Positions 26,571 to 37,181 of a DNA stretch of 64,000 nucleotides are shown here, piece after piece (positions within the stretch are counted from its first letter, which is position 1; each line of letters begins with the position of its first letter). The notes under the pieces are model-generated. The model saw nothing but the letters and a program-made list of their open reading frames with translations. It had not been told where the DNA came from and did no database searches. A program made the translations under genes and the position numbers. The DNA comes from Cryptomeria japonica (taxonomy: Eukaryota > Streptophyta > Pinopsida > Cupressales > Cupressaceae): assembly GCF_030272615.1 (NCBI RefSeq), contig NC_081407.1, forward strand, positions 145,518,897 to 145,582,896, in the 5' to 3' direction.

Positions 26571-28690
26571 TAATATAATATGAAAGCCTTACTTTCTTTC
26601 TATATACCAAATAAAAAGACAATAATAATAATAAATAACAAAAAAAAGAAAAGAAAAAAAAAGAGGTGAATATAACTTCAATAATATTAAATTAACATCA
26701 CACCACTTGAAAAACACTTAAATCCCACTACCCCCATTCCCGTTCCAATCTGAAAGGTTAATATGCTCACAAATCTATTTAATAAAGCTATCTTTTAAGT
26801 GTACACAATTTTATTTGATACGTAAGTGCACACAGTTTTTATATTAATGTAATGAATACTAATAAAAATGATTCTGTGAGACAACTAATTCTAAAAGGAG
26901 AAGAATCTAGAAACTCATAAGCATGCGTTTAAACAAAAGAAATTGGCAAGGAAAGTCATCGAATAGACAATGAAATCAACAAGAACGACATAATTTGATT
27001 TGGCATGTTGACGTAATTTATAATTGACATCATCAAAATTGTAAGTCTATGGGTTTCTTTTCGTGCCGATTACTTAACTTTAACTGTCATTGCTTGCAAC
27101 TTGTTTCAACAAACTTTTGTTTTTTTGTTTTTTGTTTTACTTTAAATATATGTAACCCTTAAAGTGTTAAAGATGTTTTATTAGTCAAATGGTTGGCTTA
27201 ACTTTTATTTTCTTTTAGTGGAATTTAAAGTTAGATCTTTAAATTTAAATAGAATATATAAAGAGTCGCAGTTTAAAAAGGAAAGGTTCTGAATAGCAGT
27301 TTAAAAAGGAGCTGTAAATAAGAAGAAATTAGGAAAGTCATTTGCCTTATTTGTGAAGTATCTCATAATATGCAAGATATGTAATTCACTTCTTTATATA
27401 TATATATATAATTTGATGATTCAACTTTTATATATATATATTTCGTTTTATTTTTCTATTTTTTATTATAATTTGTTCCTCTCACTTTTTACAATTACTA
27501 TTATGACAATAAACTTAAATTAAAACTTATACAATTATTTAAACAATAAACTTAAACTTGAATAATTATTTAAAATTATATTTATTATATAATTATTAAT
27601 AATAAATTATATAATAAATATGATTATTTCATAAAAAAATTTCATAAAAAAATTTCAAATAAAGAAAAATAATATTCATAAGAAAAGTACATAATATTAA
27701 AGACTTTTTTAATATTTTTAAAAAAATGACAAAAAGTGTTATTAATGCATTATCCTACAATAGTTACCTATTTATAGCCTTACCTTAACACTAAACTCTA
27801 ATTAACTATAACCTTAACACCTAAACCTAATCTCTCTAAAAAAATGACAGACAAAAGTCCGAACTTAGGTCAAATTTTGAAGCATCTCCACCGCTTCTAG
27901 CTCCAACTGGTCCATATTTTCTATAGCCTGCTTGATGTCCTCTATTTCTTTGCTCTGGTTCTGCATCCTTTTAGTACTAGCTCTGGTTTTCTTCCGATCA
28001 CAGTTTTCTTATCCTTGTGGAGGCGCCTATTGCACTTTAATGTTGATAAATCAATAAAAAAATATGCCCCTCTAGAAGGATACCTCTCGGCTTATTCTAT
28101 ATATATTATTAAATATATATAAGCTAGTTAATAATAAATTATATAATAAATATAATTTAAAATTATTAATTTTAATGATTAGTATATGATGATATATTAA
28201 ATATTAATATTTTCATTAAGTGAAATGAGATAGGGTCCAAATCTTTTTACAAAATAATAATTAAGATAACAGATAGAAGAGAGAAGTCTAAAAAAAAAAA
28301 GGTGAGTGGATTAAATTAACTCATGAAATATTAATGTTAAATATATTATATATTTAATATTTATTTAATATTATTTAAAAATATTAAATAATATTAAATA
28401 TATTATATGATTAAATGTAATGTAAATTTAATAGTTATTAGTAGTATATAATATATTATTTGACTTATATTTAATATATTTAAGCTATTATTTAATAATT
28501 TTTCTTATTAATTAATTATTTTTTAAAATTATTAAATACTAATTTAAATATATTAAATATAATTCAAATCGTATATTAAATATTAATGAAAATCATTTAA
28601 TATGTAATATATGTTATCATATAATATATTTAATATTATACAATAATAATAATTAATAATTAATATTCATTTTTTCTTGACATACATTAA
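26571..28690. other. Very AT-rich non-coding DNA
   Basis: Long TTAATATT/TATAAT-rich sequence, with a TA microsatellite near 27391-27410. The only island of different composition is 27865-28007, listed separately. Confidence 0.6.
27865..28007 (-). pseudogene. Isolated coiled-coil-like open frame
   Basis: Within AT-rich DNA, a GC-richer patch keeps one minus-strand frame open for 47 codons and then ends in a stop. It reads ENCDRKKTRASTKRMQNQSK followed by EIEDIKQAIENMDQLELEAV, strongly helical and heptad-like. It may be a last exon or a captured gene fragment. No family is recognised. Confidence 0.3.
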
Positions 28691-28878
28691 CTTCCCACAA
28701 AGCCTGCAAGTACGTCTAGTGAGGACCTTAAGGCCTAGACGCTTTCGTGGAATTAATATTTGACGCAGAAATAGACTTTTCTTTTAGTAATCATTGATGT
28801 CATGTCAAGAAAATATTCAACAAATCACAAAGATTTTCAAACAATTTTGTGTTTAAGCATGAATGGATTATAAGGGCA

Positions 28879-28995
28879 ACATCTATCATATTGTAGCATT
28901 GACTGTGTTTAATAATTAATTGAAAAATAAACACTTGTTGTATTTTATTTATTAATTAATTATTAAATATAGTCAATGCTAAAATATAGATGCTG
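28879..28995. repeat. Small fold-back element (MITE-like)
   Basis: Arms 28899-28925 and 28954-28980 are inverted copies (25 of 27 positions pair) and the pairing extends outward in weaker form to 28879 and 28995. Copies of GATTATAAG flank it loosely at about 28866 and 29012. The size and structure suit a miniature inverted-repeat element. Confidence 0.5.
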
Positions 28996-31257
28996 GATAG
29001 ACAAAGTTGATTATAAGAGTAGCAAGTTTGGACTTGGTATTGGTTACTGTTGTCAACTATGTTTTTAATGTAGTCTTTCTAGCAAGTTTGAGTTTATTTC
29101 TGTAATGTGTGAAGATTTATCTATGAGCTTATTAAATAGCTTGGTGTTGTCAATAGTTGGAAGTGGAATGAAAATTTTGAATCTATATTGTTGTAATTAC
29201 TAGAGATGTCCACATTTATTTCGATTTGTTTTGGTAATAAAAAGGTTTGAATTTTAGTCTTTTATGATTGGTTGGAGCTCTTAATGGTATGGATGTATTT
29301 GGTTTGTAATTTGACAACTATGTGTATTACAATGTCACAATGTTAAGGAAATGATTTTTTTCAAAGATAAAAGATAAGGATTAGAGTAAATATTAAATAA
29401 AAAATATAATAAAAAGATAATATAATAATAATTTAAGCTTTATTTATTTTTATTATAAAGTGTTTAATAAAAATGATCAAATGTAATAATTACAAAAATG
29501 TGTAACAATATAATGGTAATAATTTAGTTTTGATTTTTTTCACAAATAAAATAGTATCTCCATAATGATATCTTTCAATGTTTTTATACATTTTTTTTAT
29601 TTGAATACAAATATGTTAGTTTACATATATAATTTTTATTTATTTATTTATTTTTATGTTAGTTTAAATATATATTGGATCGAGAGAGTAACACTCCATG
29701 GGTAAGTTGGCCTCAAATAGTAGAATTTTATTTGCATTAAGTGGATCCGAAGTAACTTTTTGTATGCAAATTATCTTGTCAATTTCTATATTTGAGAGGC
29801 AAACAATCTCGCAAAAAAATTAAAAAAACAAAATTTCAAACAAATCTATAGGTCTTACAACAAAATTTGATAATAAATAGTAGAAAAAATGTTGTGGCCA
29901 TCCAAAATACTTAGTGATTATGTATTAAAAGATAAATCTAATAAAATCTAAATTATAAAAAATTTATTGACATATCTTTATTTTATGATCTACAAACTAT
30001 AAAAATTGACATTTCTTGGCATCTTCAATATTAATAAAATAAATATTAGCATTTATATCTATATATAGTTGATTGATGATCAATAAAATAAATTTGAATG
30101 ATTTTAAAATAATTTTTAATAAAAATCATTAGAAAATGTATAAAATTATAAAATTACAATATGTAAATACCATATTTCATGAATTGAATTAAATGATCCT
30201 CAATCTAATGTAAATATCAAATAATATATACCAAAATTAACTAATATGTACCACATTTTACTTATCGTTAGGGTTAGAGTGAAAGTTAGGTCAAGGTTAG
30301 GGTTAAGCATTGGTTAAAAGTAACATTTGCGTTCTAAAATAAAGTTTAGGTTAGGGTTAAGGTTAGTATTAGGGATCAACTAGAGTTAGAATTAGGATTA
30401 TGATTCAAACTTATTGTACAAGATTACCATTGTAGGATAAAGATTGGGGTTAGTATTAAAGTTGAATTGAGATTAGTGTTTAATTAGGATTGGATTTGGT
30501 GTTCCAAAGATTTAAATTAAGGTCTAAGATATCATTAGGGTTAGGATTCAATAAATATTAGGAGTAGAGTTAGTATGTCATACTATAAATTAATATCATT
30601 ATTTCTTCAATTTATACTCTCCAATATATTAGTTAATGTATATTTTACTATCGATGTAACCATTGCACTTCCTTTTGGTGCAAGTGCTAGTTTAGAAATG
30701 GTTGAGATAGAGAGAAATAAGAATAGAAAGGGTAGGAGAAAAGTGAGAGATGAGCCATAGTAGATAATTAGAAAGAATAAAAGTAAAAATAGAGAGGAGA
30801 TTGGTAAAGTGGTAGAGAAAATTTCAAAATTCATGAAATAGAAATATGTTTAATTCTATTTTATTCTATTTTTTACATCTAGTTGCTTTGAATGTTGAGT
30901 TTTGTATACAATGTGGTGGAATATCATGTGTTGGTTTGATAGAAACTATGAGTTTACTACTTAATGTAGGACAATCCATAGGGAGAAAGAATGTCCTCAG
31001 TATTATAAAGGTACTTAGTTGTACAACAATGCTATTAGTAGCAACTCGAGATTTCATATTTCATGGAGATGTTTTAGGGGCAAATAATTAGACTGAAGTT
31101 TTTCATGACCACTATTTAGATCACTTTTGTCATTTCACAAATTGGTTGGAAAAATGCACAATGGCCTAAAATAAATAATAGACGTGCTCAATTTATAATT
31201 GACTACTATTATTGTTTGGGGGCAATCTTTGTCTATAGAGAAATAAAATTAGATAAC
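28996..31257. other. AT-rich intergenic DNA
   Basis: No gene is seen. Contains the telomere-like repeat tract at 30265-30560. Confidence 0.5.
30265..30560 (+). repeat. Degenerate TTAGGG-like tract
   Basis: Many GTTAGGGTTA, GTTAGGTC and GGTTAAGG pieces occur in diverged tandem order. This resembles plant telomere motif sequence (TTTAGGG) that has decayed, or a simple GTTAGG satellite. Confidence 0.5.
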
Positions 31258-31269
31258 GATGTTAGTGAT
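31258..31269. repeat. 12-bp direct repeat flanking palindromic element
   Basis: GATGTTAGTGAT occurs here and again exactly at 31693-31704, on either side of the palindromic element. It is a likely target-site duplication. Confidence 0.7.
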
Positions 31270-31343
31270 TAAAGCTATGAGATTTCCACAATCCATTTTG
31301 CATTTCTAGTGTATTTTTTTCTGGATTCGATTGTGTGTATATT

Positions 31344-31394
31344 TTTCCATCAACGTTTCGAATCACACTCCGTGATTCATCATCAGGATGAAAA
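31344..31394 (-). ncRNA. Hammerhead-ribozyme-like motif (left arm)
   Basis: Exact mirror copy, on the minus strand, of the motif at 31603-31653. It has the same CTGATGA box, 7-bp stem II, GAAA box and stem I pairing. Confidence 0.5.
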
Positions 31395-31602
31395 GAATTC
31401 CCAAGACATGAAAGATGTTGAGTTGCAGATTTGAGGTAAAATATAAAGAGGAGAGGGGTGGGGGAAGGCACGAGAAACAAGGAGAGAGGAAAGAGAAATA
31501 TGTCTTTCCTCTCTCCTTGTTTCTCGTGCCTTCCCCCACCCCTCTCCTCTTTATATTTTACCTCAAATCTGCAACTCAACATCTTTCATGTCTTGGGAAT
31601 TC

Positions 31603-31653
31603 TTTTCATCCTGATGATGAATCACGGAGTGTGATTCGAAACGTTGATGGAAA
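31603..31653 (+). ncRNA. Hammerhead-ribozyme-like motif (right arm)
   Basis: The core box CTGATGA is at 31611-31617. Stem II is GAATCAC (31619-31625) paired with GTGATTC (31631-31637) over a GGAGT loop. GAAA follows at 31638-31641, then C and a possible GUU cleavage triplet (31643-31645). Stem I pairs TTTTCATC upstream (31603-31610) with GATGGAAA downstream (31646-31653), eight pairs including one G-U. Stem III is almost absent, as in the minimal type I hammerheads of Penelope-like elements, which are thought to work as dimers. One oddity is an extra U (31618) between the CTGATGA box and stem II, which could weaken catalysis. Activity is not established. Confidence 0.55.
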
Positions 31654-31782
31654 AATATACACACAATCGAATCCAGAAAAAAATACACTAGAGATGTTAG
31701 TGATGTTTAAGCTTGTTTATGTAACTTGAGGTCTATGTAATTTGATTCTAGTGACCATAACTTTTTCTTTTTTCAGTAGGAA

Positions 31783-32196
31783 ACTTTTTTAAACATGATA
31801 GTTCTATGGAATGTAGATATAATTTATTAAATGATAAATATTTGTTTTTGTTATTTATGAAAATTATTGCCCTTCGTGAAGGATTCAATGTGCCACATGT
31901 AACTAGAATTTGTTCTTGGTCACACCATCTTTGTAGCACCTTGGCATTTAACTCAAGTTATACAATCAATGTCATTAGATTTCTAAAATCCATTAGTCTA
32001 TCTGAATAAAGATTCTAGATTTGATTGTGTGAGTTATTTTGCATCAAGTTATATAACCATAAAAATATGAATTTGAGTTTAGAAAAAAATAAAGAAAAAT
32101 AAATAAAATATTAATTAATTAGTGTATGCTTTATTCAATTTTCTTTGCCTTTTTTTATACATAAGTTGGTTTTATTTGTTGCATAATGGAAATAGG
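31783..32196. repeat. Dispersed repeat, copy 2
   Basis: Matches 13797-14095 but carries about 110 additional bases internally (around 31965-32055). Its right end is where the LTR at 32197 begins, so that LTR element probably inserted into it. Confidence 0.7.
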
Positions 32197-32916
32197 TGTT
32201 GTACACCTTGCATAATAATGTTGTAATTGTAATATTTATTTATTATGTGGTTTCCCATGGACATGTAATGGAATATTTATTCATTTGATGTTACACATGG
32301 ACGTGTAACATGTAGAGATTCCTTGGGACCACTTGATGAGTTGTATTGTAACATTGGGATTATTATATTGTATTTATTTAATATTGGGGAAAGATATTTA
32401 AAAAAAGAAGACTTAACACCCAATATTAAATGTTGGGTCAAAGGGTAGGTAAGAACATGATTTTGTGGACATGGTTTTACTTTACCACTAGTTGTTTTTG
32501 TGTTAGCTTTTATCTGTATAAGCAAGCACATGTTTAGTGGTTAAGGTTGGCTGGTGGTTTTGGGTTGTAATTGCATTGAGTCCTTGGAGGATTTCATTTG
32601 TGAAGCATGACATGAGATATGTGGATTCATGCTTGGACACATGGGAATGCATTGGAGGGCTTGATGATTTAGAGGTATTCATTGTAACTCTATGTTGATT
32701 TATGGCTAATTGATACAATAGAGTATGAATGGTTTTGGAGGTTGGGTTTTTCCCTCATAAGGGTTTTCCTAAGATATATCTTGTGTTATCTTATGGCTTG
32801 TCTATTTTGATCTTTGCATTATGGTGCTTTCGTAAGCTTATATGCATGTTTTTCTCTTATGGGTTATGTAGGAAATGGATTATTAAGATGTGGGTTTAAT
32901 GAATTATTTCCTAACA
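32197..32916 (+). repeat. 5' LTR of an old LTR retrotransposon
   Basis: It ends TTATTTCCTAACA, followed two bases later by a tRNA-iMet primer-binding site. The start is placed at TGTTGTACACC (32197); TGTTGTAATTG at 32219 is an alternative. No matching 3' LTR is found in the window. Confidence 0.65.
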
Positions 32917-32918
32917 AG

Positions 32919-32930
32919 TGGTATCAGAGC
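32919..32930 (+). promoter_or_regulatory. Primer-binding site (tRNA-iMet)
   Basis: TGGTATCAGAGC directly downstream of the LTR end. Confidence 0.85.
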
Positions 32931-34859
32931 TTTCATGGTTGATTTGGGATGATAACCCTAACTTTAGTAGAAGAGGTGCAAAGTGGAAGCCATGTCTATG
33001 CATAAAAGGATTGGGACATTACAAGGTATGAGACACACTTGTAGGTTGTTTTCTTGCAGATCTAAGGGCTTTAGGTTTGTTGTTGTGATGGGTTGTTTAC
33101 AAATTTGGGGTTTGGAAAATATTGGGTTAAAAGGGTTTCCTTTGGATGTGCTTTTAAATGAGGGTTTTTGGGAGGAGTTTGTACAAATGTCCTCCCAGAT
33201 AAAATGGACCTCAACATTGGATTTAGGTTGGCTGAGAAACAAAAATTGATATTAAATTTGCCCCATTTTACCATAGTTGAAAAAAATTACAAAATTTTGG
33301 TAACCTGACAACTGTCAAATTTGACGTGGCAATCTGCAAAAAATAAAAAAATATCCCCGTCGTAAATTATTATCTGCAGGGAAATAAATTAAAAAAAAAC
33401 TATTGCAGGGGGTGAAAAAGTTTTTGTTTGAAAAAATAATATATATTTTATGATTCGTGGGGGGGACAAACCCACACCCCCACGAGCCCACCTTGCAGGC
33501 ATGAACTCATGGTAGGTATTGTAGGACCCGTAGGGCCCGCAATACTCTATCGGTTGGGGTACCATCGACGGTGGGTGTTGGTAGGGCCGAGCCCTCCTAT
33601 TGGTCGCCCTACCACCTCATACCCCACACAATGGGCATTAAACTAATTTAATTGCCATGTTAAAAAAAGTTAATACGTGGTTCAAAACATTAGAAATCGA
33701 CCAGGTTTATTATCAAACTAGAATGTATAATGATTTCGGGTCCAAGGGTAGTAGAAAGTTTTTTGAAATTTTAAAAATCCACAAATTAGTTTTATAAAAA
33801 GAAATGAGTTGTTTTTTTTCATACGAGCATTCCATTCATTCAAAGATTCTATTTTTTGACTTCTTATACTTGTTGGAAACTTGATTCTGAGCACTATAGT
33901 TTGGTATAGGTTTGGTTCCCTGATTTTTCCATTTTGACATGTTTTTGGAGCCTGGAAGGCAAATATTCTCCTTTTCATAGTTTTGGTCATAACTTTTGCA
34001 TATGGAATCAAATTTTGGATTTCAAATAGGCATTAGAGAGCATGTTCAGTCTACTATTGGGTGTCACTATTATTTTAGTAGTTTGATGAATTTGTAGATT
34101 TCTATACTTTCTTGATCACTTGTAAGTGCTTGAGATTCAGGGTGTAATTGTGGGTGCATCCGAATGAGTCATGAGGTAAAACCTTGAGGGAGTACATGTT
34201 TTTATGAGATATTTATGATGCTATAGCTGATTATCAGATTTGGTGCTGCTTGGTAGAGGTTTACAGGTGTTTTTAGAGTTGGAATTTGATGGTGATAGGT
34301 ACATAGGTTGTTCTATATTTGAGGACATGAATAGACATGGTTTGAGACTTGGAGTTTCATGTGGGTGATAGTTGAGTGTAGGTGCAACATTGGTTACGAT
34401 TATGGTCTTATTTACATGCAAATACATATTTTGCATTGACACGACATAGTCATGTTTGTGGTGATTTGGTGGTGATTTGGTTTGATGTTAGGAGGCTGAT
34501 GATTATCTCCTTGATGCTTATTTAGTTCCTTGACTATGGTACTTGGTTGTGGACATGTTTGGCAAATCAGATCAGATGTTGATTTGGTATTTGAGTCATG
34601 TGGTCTACATGATTATTCTCTTTGATATCTCAGTTTGCAGTTTACTAATGTGATAATGAGTTTGCATGTTTAGTGTTTCACCTATGAGTTATGCAATTAT
34701 GGTTGATCAGCTATTCAATTGCAATGGGATGGCTCAAATGTGGATTGTCTATATCCACTAGGTTTGATTCATTTTGGTGCATACTTATTAGTTGACCTTG
34801 TCTGTGGTCATTTGTGCATTGATATGTTTTCTTTGGGATGAGAGGATGGATGATGTTTT
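32931..34859 (+). mobile_element. Interior of old LTR element, left part
   Basis: Non-coding interior between the primer-binding site and the next nested element. It has no gag or pol motif. A GC-rich patch at about 33450-33620 contains GTAGGACCCGTAGGGCCCGC and similar strings. The interior appears to resume after the nested insertion at 42055. Confidence 0.5.
34855..34859. repeat. Target-site duplication GTTTT
   Basis: GTTTT here and at 42050-42054 bracket the element at 34860-42049 exactly. Confidence 0.85.
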
Positions 34860-35856
34860 TGTTGGCAATTGACACTCATCCAGTAAGAGTTAATGGAATT
34901 TTGGGTTGTCATTGATGGCAACTCATCTTCAGGTGATTACAACTCATGGGAACTCACCTTTAGGTGTACATATTCTTTTTTTAGTTTGACCGACATTCAT
35001 TACACTTGAACAACATTCACTTTGCTTCACAACCAGCTAATTCCTGATCCCGGTAATGTGTATTTGGAACCTGGTAATGGATAGGACCCGACTAGGAGAT
35101 CTTATGGCCCTGATTATTTCTTTCATGGAATTTATGGTAACATGTGAAGGCGGACATGATCATTGGGATTATGTTTGAAACTCATTATGTTCCAAAATTC
35201 GACATGTTTATACTTTTCATTGAAGCCAATATGGTGGAAGATAGGAGGATATTTAAGGAGATCCTTTTAGTGATGGACATATATAAGTTTTTGGAATGTG
35301 AATTTTGGTTGTGAATTGTTTAGAGATTATCGATATACATTTTGGTCAGCGATTGGAAGATTTTGTGTGCAGTTTCACATGCACAACTTAACTGGTAGTA
35401 GAACATGGCAGAACAACGCATCAACAAACCGGTACACAGTGAAGGATATCAAAGAATGAGATAGAACTTATCTACCATGGTCAGATGCATCTTATAAGTT
35501 TATACTTCTTGTAATTACTTTGTAATTCTTTATAAGTTAGTGAGACTTCTCCTTTTGTGTTGAGCAGTGATGTCTAGGTGATTGGCCTGATTGCATGTGC
35601 AATCCCCTTCATGTAATATTTGTATACTTTGATCAAATATATAGATATTTTGGGTATTAGCCCCACTGTGGTTTTTCCCTTTGTAGGGTTTTCCACATAT
35701 AAATATTGGTGCTATGGTGTTGCCTCTTTATGTGTTAATTGGTGTATGCTCTCTAATTTTATTTACAATTAATCAATTAATAAGCAATAAGTTCAAAACT
35801 AACATTACCAGTAGAACACTGATTCACCCCCCTCTCAGTGTTCTTGGATTCCAACA
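34860..35856 (+). repeat. 5' LTR (997 bp)
   Basis: Begins TGTTGGCAATTGACACTC and ends TTGGATTCCAACA; matches the 3' LTR outside the inserted transposon. Confidence 0.9.
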
Positions 35857-35858
35857 AT

Positions 35859-35869
35859 TGGTATCAGAG
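35859..35869 (+). promoter_or_regulatory. Primer-binding site (tRNA-iMet)
   Basis: TGGTATCAGAG lies two bases after the 5' LTR. Confidence 0.85.
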
Positions 35870-35924
35870 TTTGGTTCCTTAGAAGAAGTTTAATCACTTA
35901 AGGAAGATTCAGAATTTGGAATCA

Positions 35925-36972
35925 ATGGAAACTGGTCTACAACAACAACTTTGACTTGCTCTTGAGGATCTTGATAATGAGCAGATGGAGAACAGTAAAT
36001 TGAAAAATAAACTGTAGCAAGCCAGAGAACACACCATTTCATTGCAAGCAAAGCTTTCAGTTGTTAAGGCTAAGAGGAAGGAACTCTGTGATCAATTGCA
36101 GAGTCAAAATAGTGATGGGGAAGATGCTATGAAAGATCAATGCCAAAAACTCACTCAAGAGAACACTATCTTGAAGAATGAGATGCAAGCCCTAACCATT
36201 AGAATGCGCAAGGAGATTGAGGATAGAAAGAAAAATGAATAAAACCTAGCTCAAGCATTGAAGGGAAGATTCGATGAATGCAACACTGACTCATGAGAAT
36301 GACATGCTAAAATTTGAGTTGACCCAGTCCGAGAATATTGAACAGGATCTTGAAAGACAAATAATAATCATGAGAGATGACTTGGTCACTACAAATTATT
36401 ACAAGGAAAATTTTAAGGATAGCTCTGCTAAACTTGATGAACTGCTAAAGAATCAGAGAGATTCTAATGACAAGAGAGGTCTTGGTTATGAAGAAGGAGA
36501 AAGATCCAATATTGCACAACAAGATCAATCATCTAGACAGAAGCAGAGTCATGCCAACAACCAGAACTAGAAATCACCGGTAAGACAACCTAATGCTCAC
36601 AAATTCAATGGTACATGCATTGTTTCCAATAAATATGGTCATATGGCTAGTCAGTGCAGAAAAAAGAATAATCAGAACAATGCATCATTTACTGGTCTTG
36701 GAAATGTAAGATGTCATGCATGTAGAAAACTGGGACATATGGCTAACCAATGTAGATCAAAAGAAAATCATGGAATCAAGGGTTTAACAAAGCAATTCAG
36801 AAGAATAATATTGTGTTATGCATGCAACAAGACTGGACATATTGCTAAATATTATAGAAGAAAGAACCCATCGACAACTAATGGAAATGTAGATGAGAAG
36901 GGAAAGGCAAAAGTGGAAGACATCAGGAAAGAACATGAGAAAAGATGGGTAAGAAGATTAGATACACCATAG
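35925..36972 (+). pseudogene. Gag-like protein with coiled coil and three zinc knuckles
   Basis: The frame starts METGLQQQL, then has stops that look like CGA to TGA and CAG to TAG changes. A long charged coiled coil follows (LEDLDNEQMENSKLKNKL; QAKLSVVKAKRKELCDQLQ; ENTILKNEMQALTIRM). After a frameshift near 36260 it continues with HENDMLKFELTQSENIEQDL. The C-terminal third has three CCHC-type knuckles. The first is degenerate (C-I-V-S-N-K-Y-G-H-M-A-S-Q-C, second Cys to Ser). The second is intact (C-H-A-C-R-K-L-G-H-M-A-N-Q-C). The third has lost its last Cys to Tyr (C-Y-A-C-N-K-T-G-H-I-A-K-Y-Y). Such Gags package element RNA into virus-like particles. It ends at 36972. Confidence 0.85.
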
Positions 36973-37181
36973 GTAGATCACCTGATAGAGTCATTAGGTC
37001 CTGCATTGATAGCAAACACAATCGATAAATAAGGCACTTTGCCTTAGGGGTAGGCAAATCATTGAAGATCATGCAAATACCCCAGATTAGATTTGTAGTC
37101 AGATAATTCTGATTGTGGATAGGTACTCAGGAAATTTTAGTTGTTTATCGGAACCTACTCACAAACTATGCGACCTGGTAA

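Larger units (their letters stand above)
31270..31692. mobile_element. Palindromic Penelope-like (?) element with hammerhead motifs
   Basis: The arms 31306-31494 and 31503-31691 are perfect inverted copies of 189 bases with an 8-base loop. An additional 36 bases occur only on the left (31270-31305). Each arm contains a hammerhead-ribozyme-like motif pointing away from the loop. GATGTTAGTGAT repeats flank the whole. Penelope-like retroelements are known for minimal hammerhead ribozymes in their terminal repeats, for inverted or tandem terminal-repeat arrangements with a short asymmetric tail, and for variable-length target duplications. Members of the group have been described in conifers. No reverse transcriptase is present here, so this would be a non-autonomous copy. 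The Penelope assignment is inference; the palindrome is plain in the sequence. Confidence 0.6.

Noticed and set aside
27770-27840. CCTTAACACC-type repeats as a second telomeric tract
   Set aside because: Too short and too irregular to distinguish from AT-rich background.
31262-31729. Two nearly identical 104-106-codon frames on opposite strands
   Set aside because: They exist because the locus is a perfect palindrome; the same sequence is read from each arm and no protein family is recognised.
33450-33620. GC-rich patch as a possible CpG-island promoter
   Set aside because: It sits inside the interior of an old LTR element and has no adjacent open frame.
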